Assembly: GCF_002995495.1 (NCBI RefSeq)
Contig: NZ_PVZV01000005.1
Span: forward strand, 496,001 to 560,000
Reading direction: 5' to 3'
From: Actinocorallia populi
GTDB taxonomy: Bacteria > Actinomycetota > Actinomycetes > Streptosporangiales > Streptosporangiaceae
DNA: 64,000 nt
Below the pieces are notes generated by a model that was not told the DNA's origin, ran no database searches, and was given only the letters and a program-made list of their open reading frames with translations. How positions within the stretch are numbered: position 1 is the stretch's first letter; each line of letters starts with the position of its first letter. Shown piece after piece: positions 1 through 9,653 of this stretch. Position numbers and translations under genes: made by a program.

Positions 1-2082
1 CTGCTCGCGCCGACGGTGAACCTGCACCGCTCCCCGCTGGGCGGCCGGCACTTCGAGTGCTTCTCCGAGGACCCCCTGCTCACCGCGAGGATGGCCGCCC
101 CCTTCGTCGAGGGCGTGCAGTCGGCGGGCGTCGCCGTCTGCGTGAAGCACTTCGTGGGCAACGACTCCGAGACCGAGCGGATGAGCTACGACGCGCGGAT
201 AGACGAGCGCACCCTGCGCGAGGTCTACCTCCAGCCGTTCGAGGCGGCGGTGCGCGAGGCGGGCGCCTGGACGGTGATGGCCGCCTACAACGGGGTCAAC
301 GGCCGGACGATGACGGAGAACACCGCCCTGCTCACCGGCCTCCTCAAGGAGGAGTGGGGCTTCGACGGCGTCGTGATCTCGGACTGGACGGCGGCCCGCT
401 CCACCGAGGAGCCCGCGCTGGCCGGCCTCGACCTGGCCATGCCCGGCCCGATCGGCCCGTGGGGCGACGCGCTCGTCGCCGCCGTCGAGGAGGGGCGCGT
501 GCCGCAGGCCCTGATCGACGACAAGGTGCTGCGGATCCTGCGCCTGGCCGCACGGACGGGCGCGCTCGAGGGCGTGGACGCCGTGCCCGCTCCGCCCGTG
601 CCGGACGACGTGCGCTCCCGGCTGCGGGATCTGGCGGTCCGGGGCACGGTCCTGCTGCGCAACGACGGCATCCTCCCGCTCTCGCCGGTGCGCAGGCTGG
701 CGCTCGTCGGCCCCAACGCGGCGCGCTTGGCCGCGCAGGGCGGGGGCAGCGCCAACGTGCGGCCCGAGCACGTCGTCAGCCCGCTGGAAGGCCTGCGACG
801 CGCCCTCGGCGACGACACCGAGATCACGGTGCACCCGGGTGTGTTCCCCCGGGCCAAGCTGGACCCGCTGACCGCGGCGAACGACCCGGAGACCGGCGAG
901 CCCGGAGTCCGGCTCCGCTACCTGGCCGAGGACGGCTCGGTCCACTCCGAGGAGCACAAGGACCCCGCCCTGTGGTGGTTCCCGCTGATCCTCGACGACG
1001 CCGTCGCCGAACTGTCGGTCCAGGCCGTGCTGGAGCTCGGGGCGTCGGGCGACCACCGTCTCTCGGTGCTCGGAGCGGGCGAGTTCACGCTGCTCGTGCC
1101 CGGCCGGGAGCCGATGGCCTGCAGCCTGCTCGTCGAGAACCCCGACATCGGCGAGCTCGCCCTGAATCCTCCCTCGCACACCTTCGTCCTGCCCGCCTCC
1201 GCGGGCTCGCTTCCGGTCGAGATCAGGTGCCGGCCGCAGCGCGACTTCCCCTACCCGGTCGCGCTGCTGGGCCTGGGCTACGCCGAGCCGCGCGGCGATG
1301 ACGCCGCCGAGTTCGCCGCCGCCGTGGAGGCCGCCCGCGCCGCCGACGTGGCGGTGGTGGTCGTCGGCAGCGACGAGTACGCCGAGACCGAGAGCGTCGA
1401 CCGGACCTCGCTCGTGCTCCCCGGCGGTCAGGACGAGCTGGTGCGGGCGGTGTGCGAGGCCAATCCCCGCACCGTGGTCGTCGTGAACGCGGGCGCGCCG
1501 TGGCTGATGCCGTGGGCGGACGAGCCCGCCGCGCTTCTGTGGTCGTGGTTCCCCGGCCAGGAGGGCGGCGACGCCATCGCCGACGTCCTCACGGGTACGG
1601 AGCCGGGCGGGCGCCTGCCCACCACCTTCCCGACCGCCGAAGCCGATGCGCCGGTCCTCTCCACCAAGCCCGAAAAGGGAGTCCTCGACTACGCCGAGGG
1701 AGGCGTCATCGGCTACCGCGCCTACGCGCAGGCCGGGACCGAGCCGCTGTTCCCGTTCGGATACGGCCTGTCCTACACCGCCTGGAAGCACCTGGAGGCC
1801 CGCGCTTCCGGCCGTGTCGTCGAGGTCGAGGTCCGCAACTCCGGCGACCGCGCCGGCCGGGAGGTCGTCCAGGCCTACCTGATCGCTGACGACGAGCCCC
1901 CGCGCCTCGTCGGCTTCGCCGCGGTGCAGGCCGGACCGGGCGAGACGGTGACCGCCCGCATCGAGCTGACCGAACGGGCCCTGTCCCGCTGGACCGACGA
2001 CGGCTGGACGCCCCTGCCCGGCCCGCACCGCCTGCGCCTCGGCCGCTCCGCCGCGGACCTGAGACTGGAGGCGGAGCTGTGA
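1..2082 (+). CDS. Glycoside hydrolase family 3 beta-glycosidase (5' end cut off)
   Basis: The reading frame is open from base 1, so the gene begins outside the window; the GTG at 16 is internal. The visible part starts in the (alpha/beta)8 domain with NLHRSPLGGRHFECFSEDP, a typical GH3 segment. KHFVGND and VVISDW follow; the Asp of SDW is the family's catalytic nucleophile. After the second alpha/beta domain begins (LLRNDGILPL), a segment of roughly 150 residues resembles a PA14-type insertion. The protein ends with the fibronectin-III-like domain (FPFGYGLSYT onwards). No export signal can be judged because the N-terminus is missing. The stop overlaps the next start (GTGA), so it is translationally coupled to a sugar transporter. 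Likely role: release of terminal beta-linked glucose or xylose from plant glycosides. The substrate is unknown. Confidence 0.92.
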   Translation: MLAPTVNLHRSPLGGRHFECFSEDPLLTARMAAPFVEGVQSAGVAVCVKHFVGNDSETERMSYDARIDERTLREVYLQPFEAAVREAGAWTVMAAYNGVNGRTMTENTALLTGLLKEEWGFDGVVISDWTAARSTEEPALAGLDLAMPGPIGPWGDALVAAVEEGRVPQALIDDKVLRILRLAARTGALEGVDAVPAPPVPDDVRSRLRDLAVRGTVLLRNDGILPLSPVRRLALVGPNAARLAAQGGGSANVRPEHVVSPLEGLRRALGDDTEITVHPGVFPRAKLDPLTAANDPETGEPGVRLRYLAEDGSVHSEEHKDPALWWFPLILDDAVAELSVQAVLELGASGDHRLSVLGAGEFTLLVPGREPMACSLLVENPDIGELALNPPSHTFVLPASAGSLPVEIRCRPQRDFPYPVALLGLGYAEPRGDDAAEFAAAVEAARAADVAVVVVGSDEYAETESVDRTSLVLPGGQDELVRAVCEANPRTVVVVNAGAPWLMPWADEPAALLWSWFPGQEGGDAIADVLTGTEPGGRLPTTFPTAEADAPVLSTKPEKGVLDYAEGGVIGYRAYAQAGTEPLFPFGYGLSYTAWKHLEARASGRVVEVEVRNSGDRAGREVVQAYLIADDEPPRLVGFAAVQAGPGETVTARIELTERALSRWTDDGWTPLPGPHRLRLGRSAADLRLEAEL

Positions 2083-3365
2083 TCCCGGAGGTCGGAGCCG
2101 GAACGGAACCACCGCAGGAGCGACGGGAGCCCGCCCCGGTGAGCCGCGGCTTCATCACGCTCTACGTCCTGGCGCTCCTGGGGACGTACCTGGCGGTGAT
2201 GACACCGCTCCTGGTGTCGCTGGCGGTGCACCTCGAGCAGATCGACGAGGCGCGCAAGGAGACCAACCTGGGCCTGGTCATCGGTGTCGGCACGTTCGTG
2301 AACATCGCGGTCGGCCCTGTCATAGGCAGGCTCAGCGACCTGACCACCGGCCGCTGGGGACGGCGGCGCCCCTGGATCGTCGCCGGGATGCCGATCATGG
2401 TCGGCGGCATGCTCGTCATCGCCGGCGCCGGAAGCGTGGGCATGGTGCTGGCCGGATACGCGATCGGCCAGGTCGGCATCTCCTGCATCATGACGGGCCT
2501 GCTGGCCATGCTGCCCGACCAGGTCCCCGAGGCGCAGCGCGGCAAGGTCTCGGGCTTCGCGGGGTTCACCGCGCAGATCGCCGGGGTGATCGGCTTCCAG
2601 GCGGCCAACGTCCTCGACGGCTCGCCGCACCTGATGTTCGGGGTTCCGGCGCTGCTGTGCTGCGTGCTCGTGCTCGTCGCGGTGCTCGTGCTGCCCGATC
2701 CCGTCCCGGAGGCCGCTTCCGCGAAGGCGCGACGTGCCGGTTTCGACCTCCGGGGGATCCTGCGCGGCTTCGTCTTCGACCCGCGCCGCCACCCCGATAT
2801 GGGCTGGACGTGGACGGGGCGTTTCCTCATGCAGTTCAGCCTCATGTTCCTGTCGACGTACCAGCTCTACTTCCTCACCGACCACCTGGACTACGAGCTC
2901 GACGAGGTCACCGGCCTGCTGGCGCTCACCGGAGGTGTCGGGCTGGTGATGACCTCGGGCGGAGCCGTGCTCTCCGGTCTGCTGTCGGACCGGCTGGGCC
3001 GCAGGAAGGCGTTCGTGTACGCCGCGGGCGCCCTGTTCGCGGCGGGTTTCCTGCTCGTCGCGACGGCTCCGTCGTTCCTCCAGGTCTTCCTCGGCTCCCA
3101 GCTCATCCTGCTCGGCGCGGGGGTGTTCGGCGCCGTCGACCTGGCGATCGTCACCGACGTCATACCCGACCGCGACACCCAGGCCGCCCGGTACATGAGC
3201 ATCTTCGGGATCGCCTCGGCCCTGCCGCAGTCGGCGGCCCCCGTCGTCGCTCCGCTGATCCTCGCCCTGGGCGGCGGGGACAACTATCCGTTGCTGTTCA
3301 CCGTCGCCGCTGCGATCGCCATCACGGCGGGCCTGACCGTGCGGCCCATCAAGGGCGTCCGCTGA
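2079..3365 (+). CDS. MFS transporter, probable glycoside/sugar importer
   Basis: A 428-residue integral membrane protein of the major facilitator superfamily. Its soluble N-terminus of about 25 residues is followed by about 12 hydrophobic segments. The loop after helix 2 carries GRLSDLTTGRWGRRRPW, the MFS/GPH-type cytoplasmic motif, and a second copy, SGLLSDRLGRRK, follows the central loop, as expected for a duplicated six-helix unit. The GTG start overlaps the stop of the upstream GH3 gene, and the GH78 rhamnosidase begins about 20 nt downstream, so the three form one operon. The context implies uptake of an oligosaccharide or glycoside for intracellular cleavage. The direction of transport and the ligand are inferred. 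Confidence 0.85.
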   Translation: MIPEVGAGTEPPQERREPAPVSRGFITLYVLALLGTYLAVMTPLLVSLAVHLEQIDEARKETNLGLVIGVGTFVNIAVGPVIGRLSDLTTGRWGRRRPWIVAGMPIMVGGMLVIAGAGSVGMVLAGYAIGQVGISCIMTGLLAMLPDQVPEAQRGKVSGFAGFTAQIAGVIGFQAANVLDGSPHLMFGVPALLCCVLVLVAVLVLPDPVPEAASAKARRAGFDLRGILRGFVFDPRRHPDMGWTWTGRFLMQFSLMFLSTYQLYFLTDHLDYELDEVTGLLALTGGVGLVMTSGGAVLSGLLSDRLGRRKAFVYAAGALFAAGFLLVATAPSFLQVFLGSQLILLGAGVFGAVDLAIVTDVIPDRDTQAARYMSIFGIASALPQSAAPVVAPLILALGGGDNYPLLFTVAAAIAITAGLTVRPIKGVR

Positions 3366-3387
3366 CACCGGAAGGAAGATGATGATC

Positions 3388-6123
3388 ATGAAAGTGGCCG
3401 GATTGAGGTTCGAGCAGGTGCGCGAGCCGTTGGGCGTGGGCACGGCCCGCCCGCGGCTGTCCTGGTACACCGAGACCGACACGCCGGGCTGGGTGCAGAC
3501 CGCCTACGAAGTGGAGGCACGCGGTGAGCGGGTGCGGGTGGAGTCCGCTGATTCGGTGCTGGTGCAGTGGCCGTTCGCGCCGCTGGAATCACGGGAACGC
3601 GTCACGGTCTCGGTCCGGGTGACCGGGCCGCCCGGCGAACCGTCGCCTTGGACGTCGGAGGAGGTCGAAGCGGGCCTGCTGCGGACGGAGGACTGGGAGG
3701 CGGAGTTCGTCGGCCCGGGGGAGGGATCGTTGTTGCGGACGGAGTTCGAATCCGGCCCCGGCTTGGTCTCGGCCCGCCTGTACGCGACGGCGCTCGGAGT
3801 CTACGAGGTCGAGCTGAACGGTGAGCGGATCGGCGACCACGTGCTGGCTCCCGGTTGGACCAGTTACCGGCACCGGTTGCGCTACCAGACCCACGACGTC
3901 ACCGGCCTCGTCCGGGAGGGCGCCAACTGCCTGGGGGCGATGCTCGGTGACGGCTGGTACCGCGGCAGGCTCGGGTTCGAGGGCAAGAACGCCCTGTACG
4001 GCGACCGGCTGGCACTGCTCGCCCAGCTCGAACTCACCTACGACGACGGCACTGTCCGCCGGATCGCCACCACCCCGGCCACCTGGCGGGCCTCATCGGG
4101 GGCGCTGCTGTCCAGCGACCTCTACGACGGCGAGGCCTATGATGCCAGGAAGGAGCAGAAGGGCTGGTCCGAGCCCGGTTTCGACGATTCCGCCTGGTGG
4201 CCCGTCGAACCCGTCGAACATGATCTCGGCACCCTGGTCGCGCCGGCCGGCCCGCCGGTGCGCGTCACCGAGACGCTCGAACCCGTCGCCACCCTCACCT
4301 CACCGTCCGGGAAGACGATCCTGGACTTCGGGCAGAACCTCGTCGGCAAGCTCCGGATCACCGCCACCGGCGAGGCGGGCCAGGCGGTGACACTCCGCCA
4401 CGCCGAGATCCTGCAGGACGGCGAGCTGTGCACCGAGCCGCTGCGCACGGCCGAGGCGACCGACACCTACGTCCTGCGCGGCGGCGGAACCGAGACCTGG
4501 GAGCCTCGCTTCACCTTCCACGGGTTCCGCTACGCGGAGATCACCGGGCCGGTGACCGGGGCCGTGGCCCTGGTGTGCCACTCCGACCTGGAACGCACCG
4601 GCTGGTTCGCCTGCTCCGATCCGCTGGTGGAGCGGCTGCACGAGAACGCCGTCTGGGGGATGCGCGGCAACTTCCTGGACGTGCCCACCGACTGCCCGCA
4701 GCGCGACGAGCGCCTCGGCTGGACCGGCGACCTCCAGGTCTTCGCGCCGACCGCGTCGTTCCTGTACGACAGCGCCGGCTTCCTCCGCTCCTGGCTCGCC
4801 GATCTGGCCGCCGAACAGGGAGCGGACGGCTCCGTACCGTCCATAGTGCCCTCCGTCGCGTACGCCCCGACGGCCGCCGCCTGGGGCGACGCCGCGGTGA
4901 TCGTCCCTTGGACGCTCTACCAGCGGTACGGCGACCTCGGCGTCCTGGAAGCGCAGTTCCCCAGCATGCGCGCATGGGCGGACCATGTGGCGAGCCTCGC
5001 GGGTGAGAATCTGCTGTGGGACTCCGGCTTCCAGTACGGCGACTGGCTGGACCCGACGGCTCCGCCCGGACGGCCCGAGGCGGCCAGGACGTTCCCCGAG
5101 ATCGTGGCGACCGCCTACTTCGCGTACTCCACGGACCTGGTGGCCCGGACCGCGTACCTGATCGGCCGCACAGAGGAGGCCGAGCGCTACGAGGCGCTGG
5201 CGGCGCGGATCCGGCGGGCGTTCCAGGACGAGTACCTCACTCCTGCCGGTCGCCTGCTGTCGGACTCCCAGACCGCCTATGCGCTGGCGCTGCGGTTCGG
5301 CCTGCTGCCGGACGGCGAGCAGCGGCGCCGCGCGGCCAGGCGCCTGGCCGAACTGGTGCGCGGCGGGGGCTACCGGATCGCGACGGGTTTCGTGGGGACT
5401 CCGCTGATCTGCGACGCGCTCGCCGAATCCGGATTCCTGGACTCGGCTTACCGGCTGCTGCTGGAGAAGGAGTGTCCTTCGTGGCTCTCCACGGTCGTCC
5501 GGGGCGCGACGACCATCTGGGAGCGCTGGGACAGCCTCCTTCCGGACGGGCGAGTGAACCCGAGCGGCATGACGTCCTTCAACCACTACGCGTTCGGCGC
5601 GGTCGCCGACTGGCTGCATCGCACCGTCGCAGGGTTGGCCCCGGCCGAGCCAGGCTACCGCCGTCTGCGGATGGCGCCCCGGCCCGGAGGCGGCCTCACC
5701 CGCGCCTCAGCCCGGTTGCGCACCCCCTACGGCCTCGCCGCGTGCTCCTGGACGCTGGACGACGGCAGGCTCTCCGTCGAGATGACGATTCCGGCCAACA
5801 CCTCGGCCGAGGTGAGCCTGCCCGACGGCATCGAGCGGATCGTCGGCTCGGGCGTTCACCGGTGGAACATCCCGTTCTCCGACCTCGCTGCGGAGCTGCA
5901 GCCCCTGACCTTGGACAGTACCTTCGGCGAGGTGGCCGACCGGCACGGCGGGCTGAAGGCCGTCGCCGACGCCATCGTGGCCGCGAAGCCGGAGTTCGCC
6001 GAGTTCGTCGAGGTCGGGATGGGCACCGTGGACCCGAAGACGAAGGTCAGGGACGCCCTGAGCATGATCCCCGACGCGGAGCCGATCCTTCGCGACGTGG
6101 AGGCCGCGCTCGCCGCCCTGTGA
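3388..6123 (+). CDS. Alpha-L-rhamnosidase, GH78, with extra C-terminal helical domain
   Basis: GH78 enzymes remove terminal alpha-L-rhamnose by an inverting mechanism. The 911-residue protein has N-terminal beta-sandwich domains (EVELNGERIGDHVLAPGWTS region, then LYATALGVYEVE). The (alpha/alpha)6 catalytic domain carries the family signature DCPQRDERLGWTGD, and the C-terminal beta domain contains SFNHYAFGAV. No signal peptide is present, so it probably acts in the cytoplasm. I chose the ATG at 3388 (MKVAGLRFEQ) because GGAAGGA lies at a good distance; the ATG at 3379 is too close to it. The last 80 or so residues (from TLDSTFGEVADRHGG) form an added helical tail not needed for GH78 activity. 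Flavonoid, saponin or polysaccharide rhamnosides are all possible substrates. Confidence 0.92.
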   Translation: MKVAGLRFEQVREPLGVGTARPRLSWYTETDTPGWVQTAYEVEARGERVRVESADSVLVQWPFAPLESRERVTVSVRVTGPPGEPSPWTSEEVEAGLLRTEDWEAEFVGPGEGSLLRTEFESGPGLVSARLYATALGVYEVELNGERIGDHVLAPGWTSYRHRLRYQTHDVTGLVREGANCLGAMLGDGWYRGRLGFEGKNALYGDRLALLAQLELTYDDGTVRRIATTPATWRASSGALLSSDLYDGEAYDARKEQKGWSEPGFDDSAWWPVEPVEHDLGTLVAPAGPPVRVTETLEPVATLTSPSGKTILDFGQNLVGKLRITATGEAGQAVTLRHAEILQDGELCTEPLRTAEATDTYVLRGGGTETWEPRFTFHGFRYAEITGPVTGAVALVCHSDLERTGWFACSDPLVERLHENAVWGMRGNFLDVPTDCPQRDERLGWTGDLQVFAPTASFLYDSAGFLRSWLADLAAEQGADGSVPSIVPSVAYAPTAAAWGDAAVIVPWTLYQRYGDLGVLEAQFPSMRAWADHVASLAGENLLWDSGFQYGDWLDPTAPPGRPEAARTFPEIVATAYFAYSTDLVARTAYLIGRTEEAERYEALAARIRRAFQDEYLTPAGRLLSDSQTAYALALRFGLLPDGEQRRRAARRLAELVRGGGYRIATGFVGTPLICDALAESGFLDSAYRLLLEKECPSWLSTVVRGATTIWERWDSLLPDGRVNPSGMTSFNHYAFGAVADWLHRTVAGLAPAEPGYRRLRMAPRPGGGLTRASARLRTPYGLAACSWTLDDGRLSVEMTIPANTSAEVSLPDGIERIVGSGVHRWNIPFSDLAAELQPLTLDSTFGEVADRHGGLKAVADAIVAAKPEFAEFVEVGMGTVDPKTKVRDALSMIPDAEPILRDVEAALAAL

Positions 6124-6124
6124 A

Positions 6125-6168
6125 ACGGCCGCGGGGCCGGGATCCTCCGATCCCGGCCCCGCGGCCGT
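6125..6168. terminator. Bidirectional hairpin terminator
   Basis: Perfect 20-bp arms (6125-6144 and 6149-6168) enclose a CTCC loop. The hairpin lies between the convergent GH78 gene and the Tat-exported hydrolase gene. It has no long T-run, as is common in high-G+C actinomycetes. Confidence 0.85.
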
Positions 6169-6183
6169 CCCTCCACAGGGATC

Positions 6184-7497
6184 TCAGGCGCCCTCCGCCA
6201 GGCGCAGTCCTTCGGAGATCGCGTCGAGCACCGGCTCGGCGGCGGCCGTGGAGCCGGAGACGGTGAAGTGGCTCATCGGCTGCCAGCCGCTGACGCAGAA
6301 GTCCGGAGCCCAGGGACGCACGCCCGACAGGGGGCCGCGGCCGGCGCCCCAGGCGACGAGGTCGCGGACGAGGGCGTGCTCGCCCTCCGGGGAGATCGGG
6401 TATCCGGGCAGAGGGCTGTTCCACGCGTACGGCGGCGGCATGGTGGCCGAGGGGTAGCCGAGCTCCGCCACGAACACGCGTTTGCCGAACGTGGAGTACA
6501 GAGCGTTGGCGGCGTCCTTGAACGTCGCCAGCCGGTCACCATAGTCGTTGCTCGTCGGGTAGAAGGACGTGCCCAGCTCGCTCACGTGGTAGCCCGCCTT
6601 CTTCATGGCGGCCCAGAAGGCGACGGGCAGCGCGGTCGACGCGGCACCGATCGTGCTGGTGTGGCTGCTGAACCGGGCGGTCGGGGAGACCGAGCGGATC
6701 CCGGCTGCGGTGGCCGCGAGCATCCGGCCCATGTGCGGCCACAGGTGGGCCTCCAGCCAGGCGATGCGATCCGGCTCCGGCATCATGATCAGCGTCGTGA
6801 AGTCCATCTGCCCGATCGCCGGGTCGATCGCGTCCGGCGGGCTGTAGCTCCACCGGTCGGTCTGGGTGACCAGGCCGCGGATGGCGACCCCGGCCAAGCC
6901 CAGTTCGATCTCGTTGCCCAGGTTCCACACGCCGACCCTGACCCCGGTGGCCAGGATCTGCCGGGCGACGGCCGCACCGTACCGGTAGAGGATCGGCGTC
7001 ATCTGGTCGACGGTCAGCGACGTCCAGGGGCCGGGCGGGTTGATGCCGGGGTAATCGGAGAAGTCCGGCTCCGGCTGGTAGGAGATGTCACCGTACACGG
7101 CGAACAGGCCGATCTCCGGGTTGAAGGGCTGTCCGAGTGAGCGGGCGAGCCGGGCCCGCTGCAGGCCGCGCACGAGGCCGTGCTGCGCCTCTCCGGACGG
7201 CGCGTCGCGGAGGGTCGCGATGCGGGCGTAGACCTCGGTGGCGCCGTGGGCCTTGAACAGGCGCTGGACCTGCTCGACGGTCCGCGCGGTGCGGGTGCCG
7301 TCGGTGAGCGCCACGCTGCCGAGCACCAGCTCGGTGAACGGGCTGACCGACAGGGCGGAGCGGAATACGCGTCCGCCGGGACCGGCGGCCCCGGCGGGCG
7401 AGGCCGGAAGGCCGAGAGCCAGGCCGGTGGCAGCGGAGGTCGCCAGGAACGTTCTTCTGCCGATGCGCGGGCCGGAAGTCCGGGGGGTGGGTTTCAT
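6184..7497 (-). CDS. Tat-exported clan GH-A-like glycoside hydrolase (endo-galactanase-like)
   Basis: A 437-residue secreted protein. The start at 7497 is preceded by GAGGAAGGAACC and gives a twin-arginine signal peptide with RRTFLATSAATG and a likely cleavage after AGA around residue 36. The mature part looks like a (beta/alpha)8 barrel. GVWNLGNEIE provides an Asn-Glu pair typical of the acid/base position in clan GH-A, and VFVAELGYPS near the end of the barrel would supply the nucleophile Glu. This arrangement resembles GH53 endo-beta-1,4-galactanases, but the overall match is weak and the family is uncertain. It is the last gene of a sugar ABC operon, 34 nt after the binding-protein gene, so it probably releases the sugars that the transporter imports. 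Confidence 0.7.
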   Translation of the reverse strand: MKPTPRTSGPRIGRRTFLATSAATGLALGLPASPAGAAGPGGRVFRSALSVSPFTELVLGSVALTDGTRTARTVEQVQRLFKAHGATEVYARIATLRDAPSGEAQHGLVRGLQRARLARSLGQPFNPEIGLFAVYGDISYQPEPDFSDYPGINPPGPWTSLTVDQMTPILYRYGAAVARQILATGVRVGVWNLGNEIELGLAGVAIRGLVTQTDRWSYSPPDAIDPAIGQMDFTTLIMMPEPDRIAWLEAHLWPHMGRMLAATAAGIRSVSPTARFSSHTSTIGAASTALPVAFWAAMKKAGYHVSELGTSFYPTSNDYGDRLATFKDAANALYSTFGKRVFVAELGYPSATMPPPYAWNSPLPGYPISPEGEHALVRDLVAWGAGRGPLSGVRPWAPDFCVSGWQPMSHFTVSGSTAAAEPVLDAISEGLRLAEGA

Positions 7498-7531
7498 GCT
7501 GGTTCCTTCCTCATGGTGTGGGGTGGTGCCG

Positions 7532-8791
7532 TCAGTCGTTCTTGTAGGCCTCGTCCATCTCGGCGAGGACGTCCCTCGGCTCGGACTCACCCGAGAAGAG
7601 GTCCTGGACGCCGGACAGGTGGGCCTGCTGGACCTTGGGGTTGGGCCAGAGCTGGTCCATGAAGGGCACGGTCCGGCCGGCCTTCTGGTGCTCGAGCAGG
7701 GCCTTGAACGCCGGGTCCGGGGCGAAGGCGTCGTTGGGGATGGCGGGTGCGGAGTTGCTCTTCGCCGCATAGTCGTTGGTGTTCTGCGGCTGGGCGAGGA
7801 AGTCGAGGAACTTCCCGGCGGCCTCGGCGTTCGCGGCCTTGGCGTTGGCGGCGTAGGAGGCGCCGACCGCGCCCGGCATCCTGGTCTCCTGCGCGTCGTC
7901 GGTCGCCGGCAGCGGGAACATGCCGAACTCGGTGCCCTCGGGAGCGGCGTCCTTGATCTGCCCGGCCGTGGCCAGGACCTGGACGGCGGCCACCGCCTCG
8001 CCTTGGCCCACCTGCTTGAGCGCCGTTTCGACGGGAGTGCCGAGCGGGTCCTTGGAGAAGCAGCCGCGCTCGTTCATCTCCAGGTACTGCTCCATGGCCT
8101 TGTGCCAGCCGGAGCCGGCGAAGGTCGCCCTGCCCGCGGCGAGGTCGGCGTCGAAGGTGGAGCCCTCGCCGTGGACGAGCGTGGCGACCAGGGCGTAGTC
8201 GATGAGCTGGGTCACCCAGGGGGTCTGGTTGCCCAGCGCGAAGGCGTACCCGCCCTCGGCCTTGGCCTTGTCGCACAGGTCGAGCACCTGCGACCACGTG
8301 GTGGGCTCCGACACCCCCACTTCCTGGAGCGCCTTCTTGTTGTAGACCGCGCCGATGCCGGTGAAGGTGACGGGCAGGACGTACTGCTTGCCGTCGACCT
8401 GCGTGACCGTCTTGACGCTGTCGGGGATGTTCGCCGTCCAGGACCGGGATGACAGGTCGGCCAGGTATCCGGCCGGTGCCAGCACCTGGATCGAGCCGGC
8501 GTTGCCGTTGCCGGGGAAGGCGTAGAAGACGTCGGGGCCGGTGCCCGCGGAGAGCTGGGTGCGCAGAGTGCTCAGGTAGGGGTCGGTGTCGGCGTAGGTC
8601 GTCTGGACGTCGATGCCGGGGTTGGCCTTCTCGAACGCCGCGACTGCCGCGTCCAGCGAGATCTTCTCGCTGGAGTTCGAGGCGACGCGCAGGACGGAGC
8701 CGTCACCGGACATGCCGCTCGTGTTGCTGCAGGCCGTCAGGGCCATGCCTGTCATGACCGCGCAGAGCGCGCCGAGGAGGGGTCGGTTCAT
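7532..8791 (-). CDS. Sugar ABC transporter substrate-binding lipoprotein
   Basis: A 419-residue extracellular solute-binding protein of the family-1 (MalE-like) type. The N-terminus has a lipoprotein signal with lipobox LTAC, lipidated Cys21. Internal features are FEKANPGIDVQTTYADTDPY, typical of the first lobe, and GVGASYAANAKA later. It would capture a mono- or oligosaccharide outside the membrane and deliver it to the two permeases encoded just upstream in the same operon. No ATPase gene is present, so a shared MsiK-type ATPase elsewhere is expected. The start at 8791 follows GAGAAAGAACCG. Confidence 0.93.
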   Translation of the reverse strand: MNRPLLGALCAVMTGMALTACSNTSGMSGDGSVLRVASNSSEKISLDAAVAAFEKANPGIDVQTTYADTDPYLSTLRTQLSAGTGPDVFYAFPGNGNAGSIQVLAPAGYLADLSSRSWTANIPDSVKTVTQVDGKQYVLPVTFTGIGAVYNKKALQEVGVSEPTTWSQVLDLCDKAKAEGGYAFALGNQTPWVTQLIDYALVATLVHGEGSTFDADLAAGRATFAGSGWHKAMEQYLEMNERGCFSKDPLGTPVETALKQVGQGEAVAAVQVLATAGQIKDAAPEGTEFGMFPLPATDDAQETRMPGAVGASYAANAKAANAEAAGKFLDFLAQPQNTNDYAAKSNSAPAIPNDAFAPDPAFKALLEHQKAGRTVPFMDQLWPNPKVQQAHLSGVQDLFSGESEPRDVLAEMDEAYKND

Positions 8792-8831
8792 ATCGGTTCT
8801 CTTTCTCGGAGTTCACGGGAGGGGGCGCCCG

Positions 8832-9653
8832 TCAGCCCTTGAGCCCACCCGCGAAGCCGCGGATGATCCGCTTCTGCATCAGGAAGTAGGCGACGAGGAT
8901 CGGGATGATGCTGATCACCAGGCCGGCGAAGACCAGGTGCCAGTTCGCGACGTACTGGCCCACGAACTGGAAGACCGCGACGGGGACCGTCTGCTGCGAA
9001 CTGCCCGACAGGTACAGCAGCGGGGTGAGGAAGTCGTTCCAGATGAAGATCGCGTTGAGGACGGCGACCGTCCCGGTGACGGGACGCAGCAGCGGCAGCA
9101 CGACGGAGAAGAAGGCGCGGACCGGGCCGCAACCGTCCACGGCGGCGGCGTCCTCGTACTCGGCCGGGACCGCCCGGAGGAATCCCGTGTACAGGAAGAC
9201 GCTGAAAGGGATCTGAAGGCCGCAGTAGAAGAGCACGAGCGACCACACGGAGCCGAGTAGGCCGAGGTCCCGCATGCTCTGGTAGAGGGGGATCATCCCC
9301 AGTTGCGCCGGCAGTAGCAGGCCGATGGCGAACAGGAGGAAGGCCCAGCGGGGCCAGCGGCCGGTCGCCCGGGCCAGCGGGTAGGCGGCCATCGCCGAGG
9401 CGATGATGATCACCACCACGCTGAGCACGGTGACGGCCATGCTGTTGACCAGGGCCGAGGCCAGTCCGGCGGCGCGCCACGCCTCCGCGTAGTTCGCCAG
9501 GGTGGGGGAGAGGGTCGGCGCCACAGGGGAGGAGGCGTCGTCGGCGCCGCGCACCGAGAGGTTCACCAGGATGTAGATCGGGAAGGCGAAGACGAGCCCT
9601 GCCAGGATCATGACGGCCTCCAGCAGGGCCGTCCGGGCCGTGTAGCGCTTCAT
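8832..9653 (-). CDS. Sugar ABC transporter permease (MalG type)
   Basis: A 273-residue membrane protein of the binding-protein-dependent sugar permease family, with six hydrophobic segments. The EAA loop (EYEDAAAVDGCGPVRAFFSVVLP), which contacts the ATPase, is clear. The start overlaps the stop of the upstream permease gene by 4 nt (ATGA), so the two permeases are translationally coupled. The partners are the 9650-10615 permease and the 7532-8791 binding protein. Confidence 0.93.
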   Translation of the reverse strand: MKRYTARTALLEAVMILAGLVFAFPIYILVNLSVRGADDASSPVAPTLSPTLANYAEAWRAAGLASALVNSMAVTVLSVVVIIIASAMAAYPLARATGRWPRWAFLLFAIGLLLPAQLGMIPLYQSMRDLGLLGSVWSLVLFYCGLQIPFSVFLYTGFLRAVPAEYEDAAAVDGCGPVRAFFSVVLPLLRPVTGTVAVLNAIFIWNDFLTPLLYLSGSSQQTVPVAVFQFVGQYVANWHLVFAGLVISIIPILVAYFLMQKRIIRGFAGGLKG

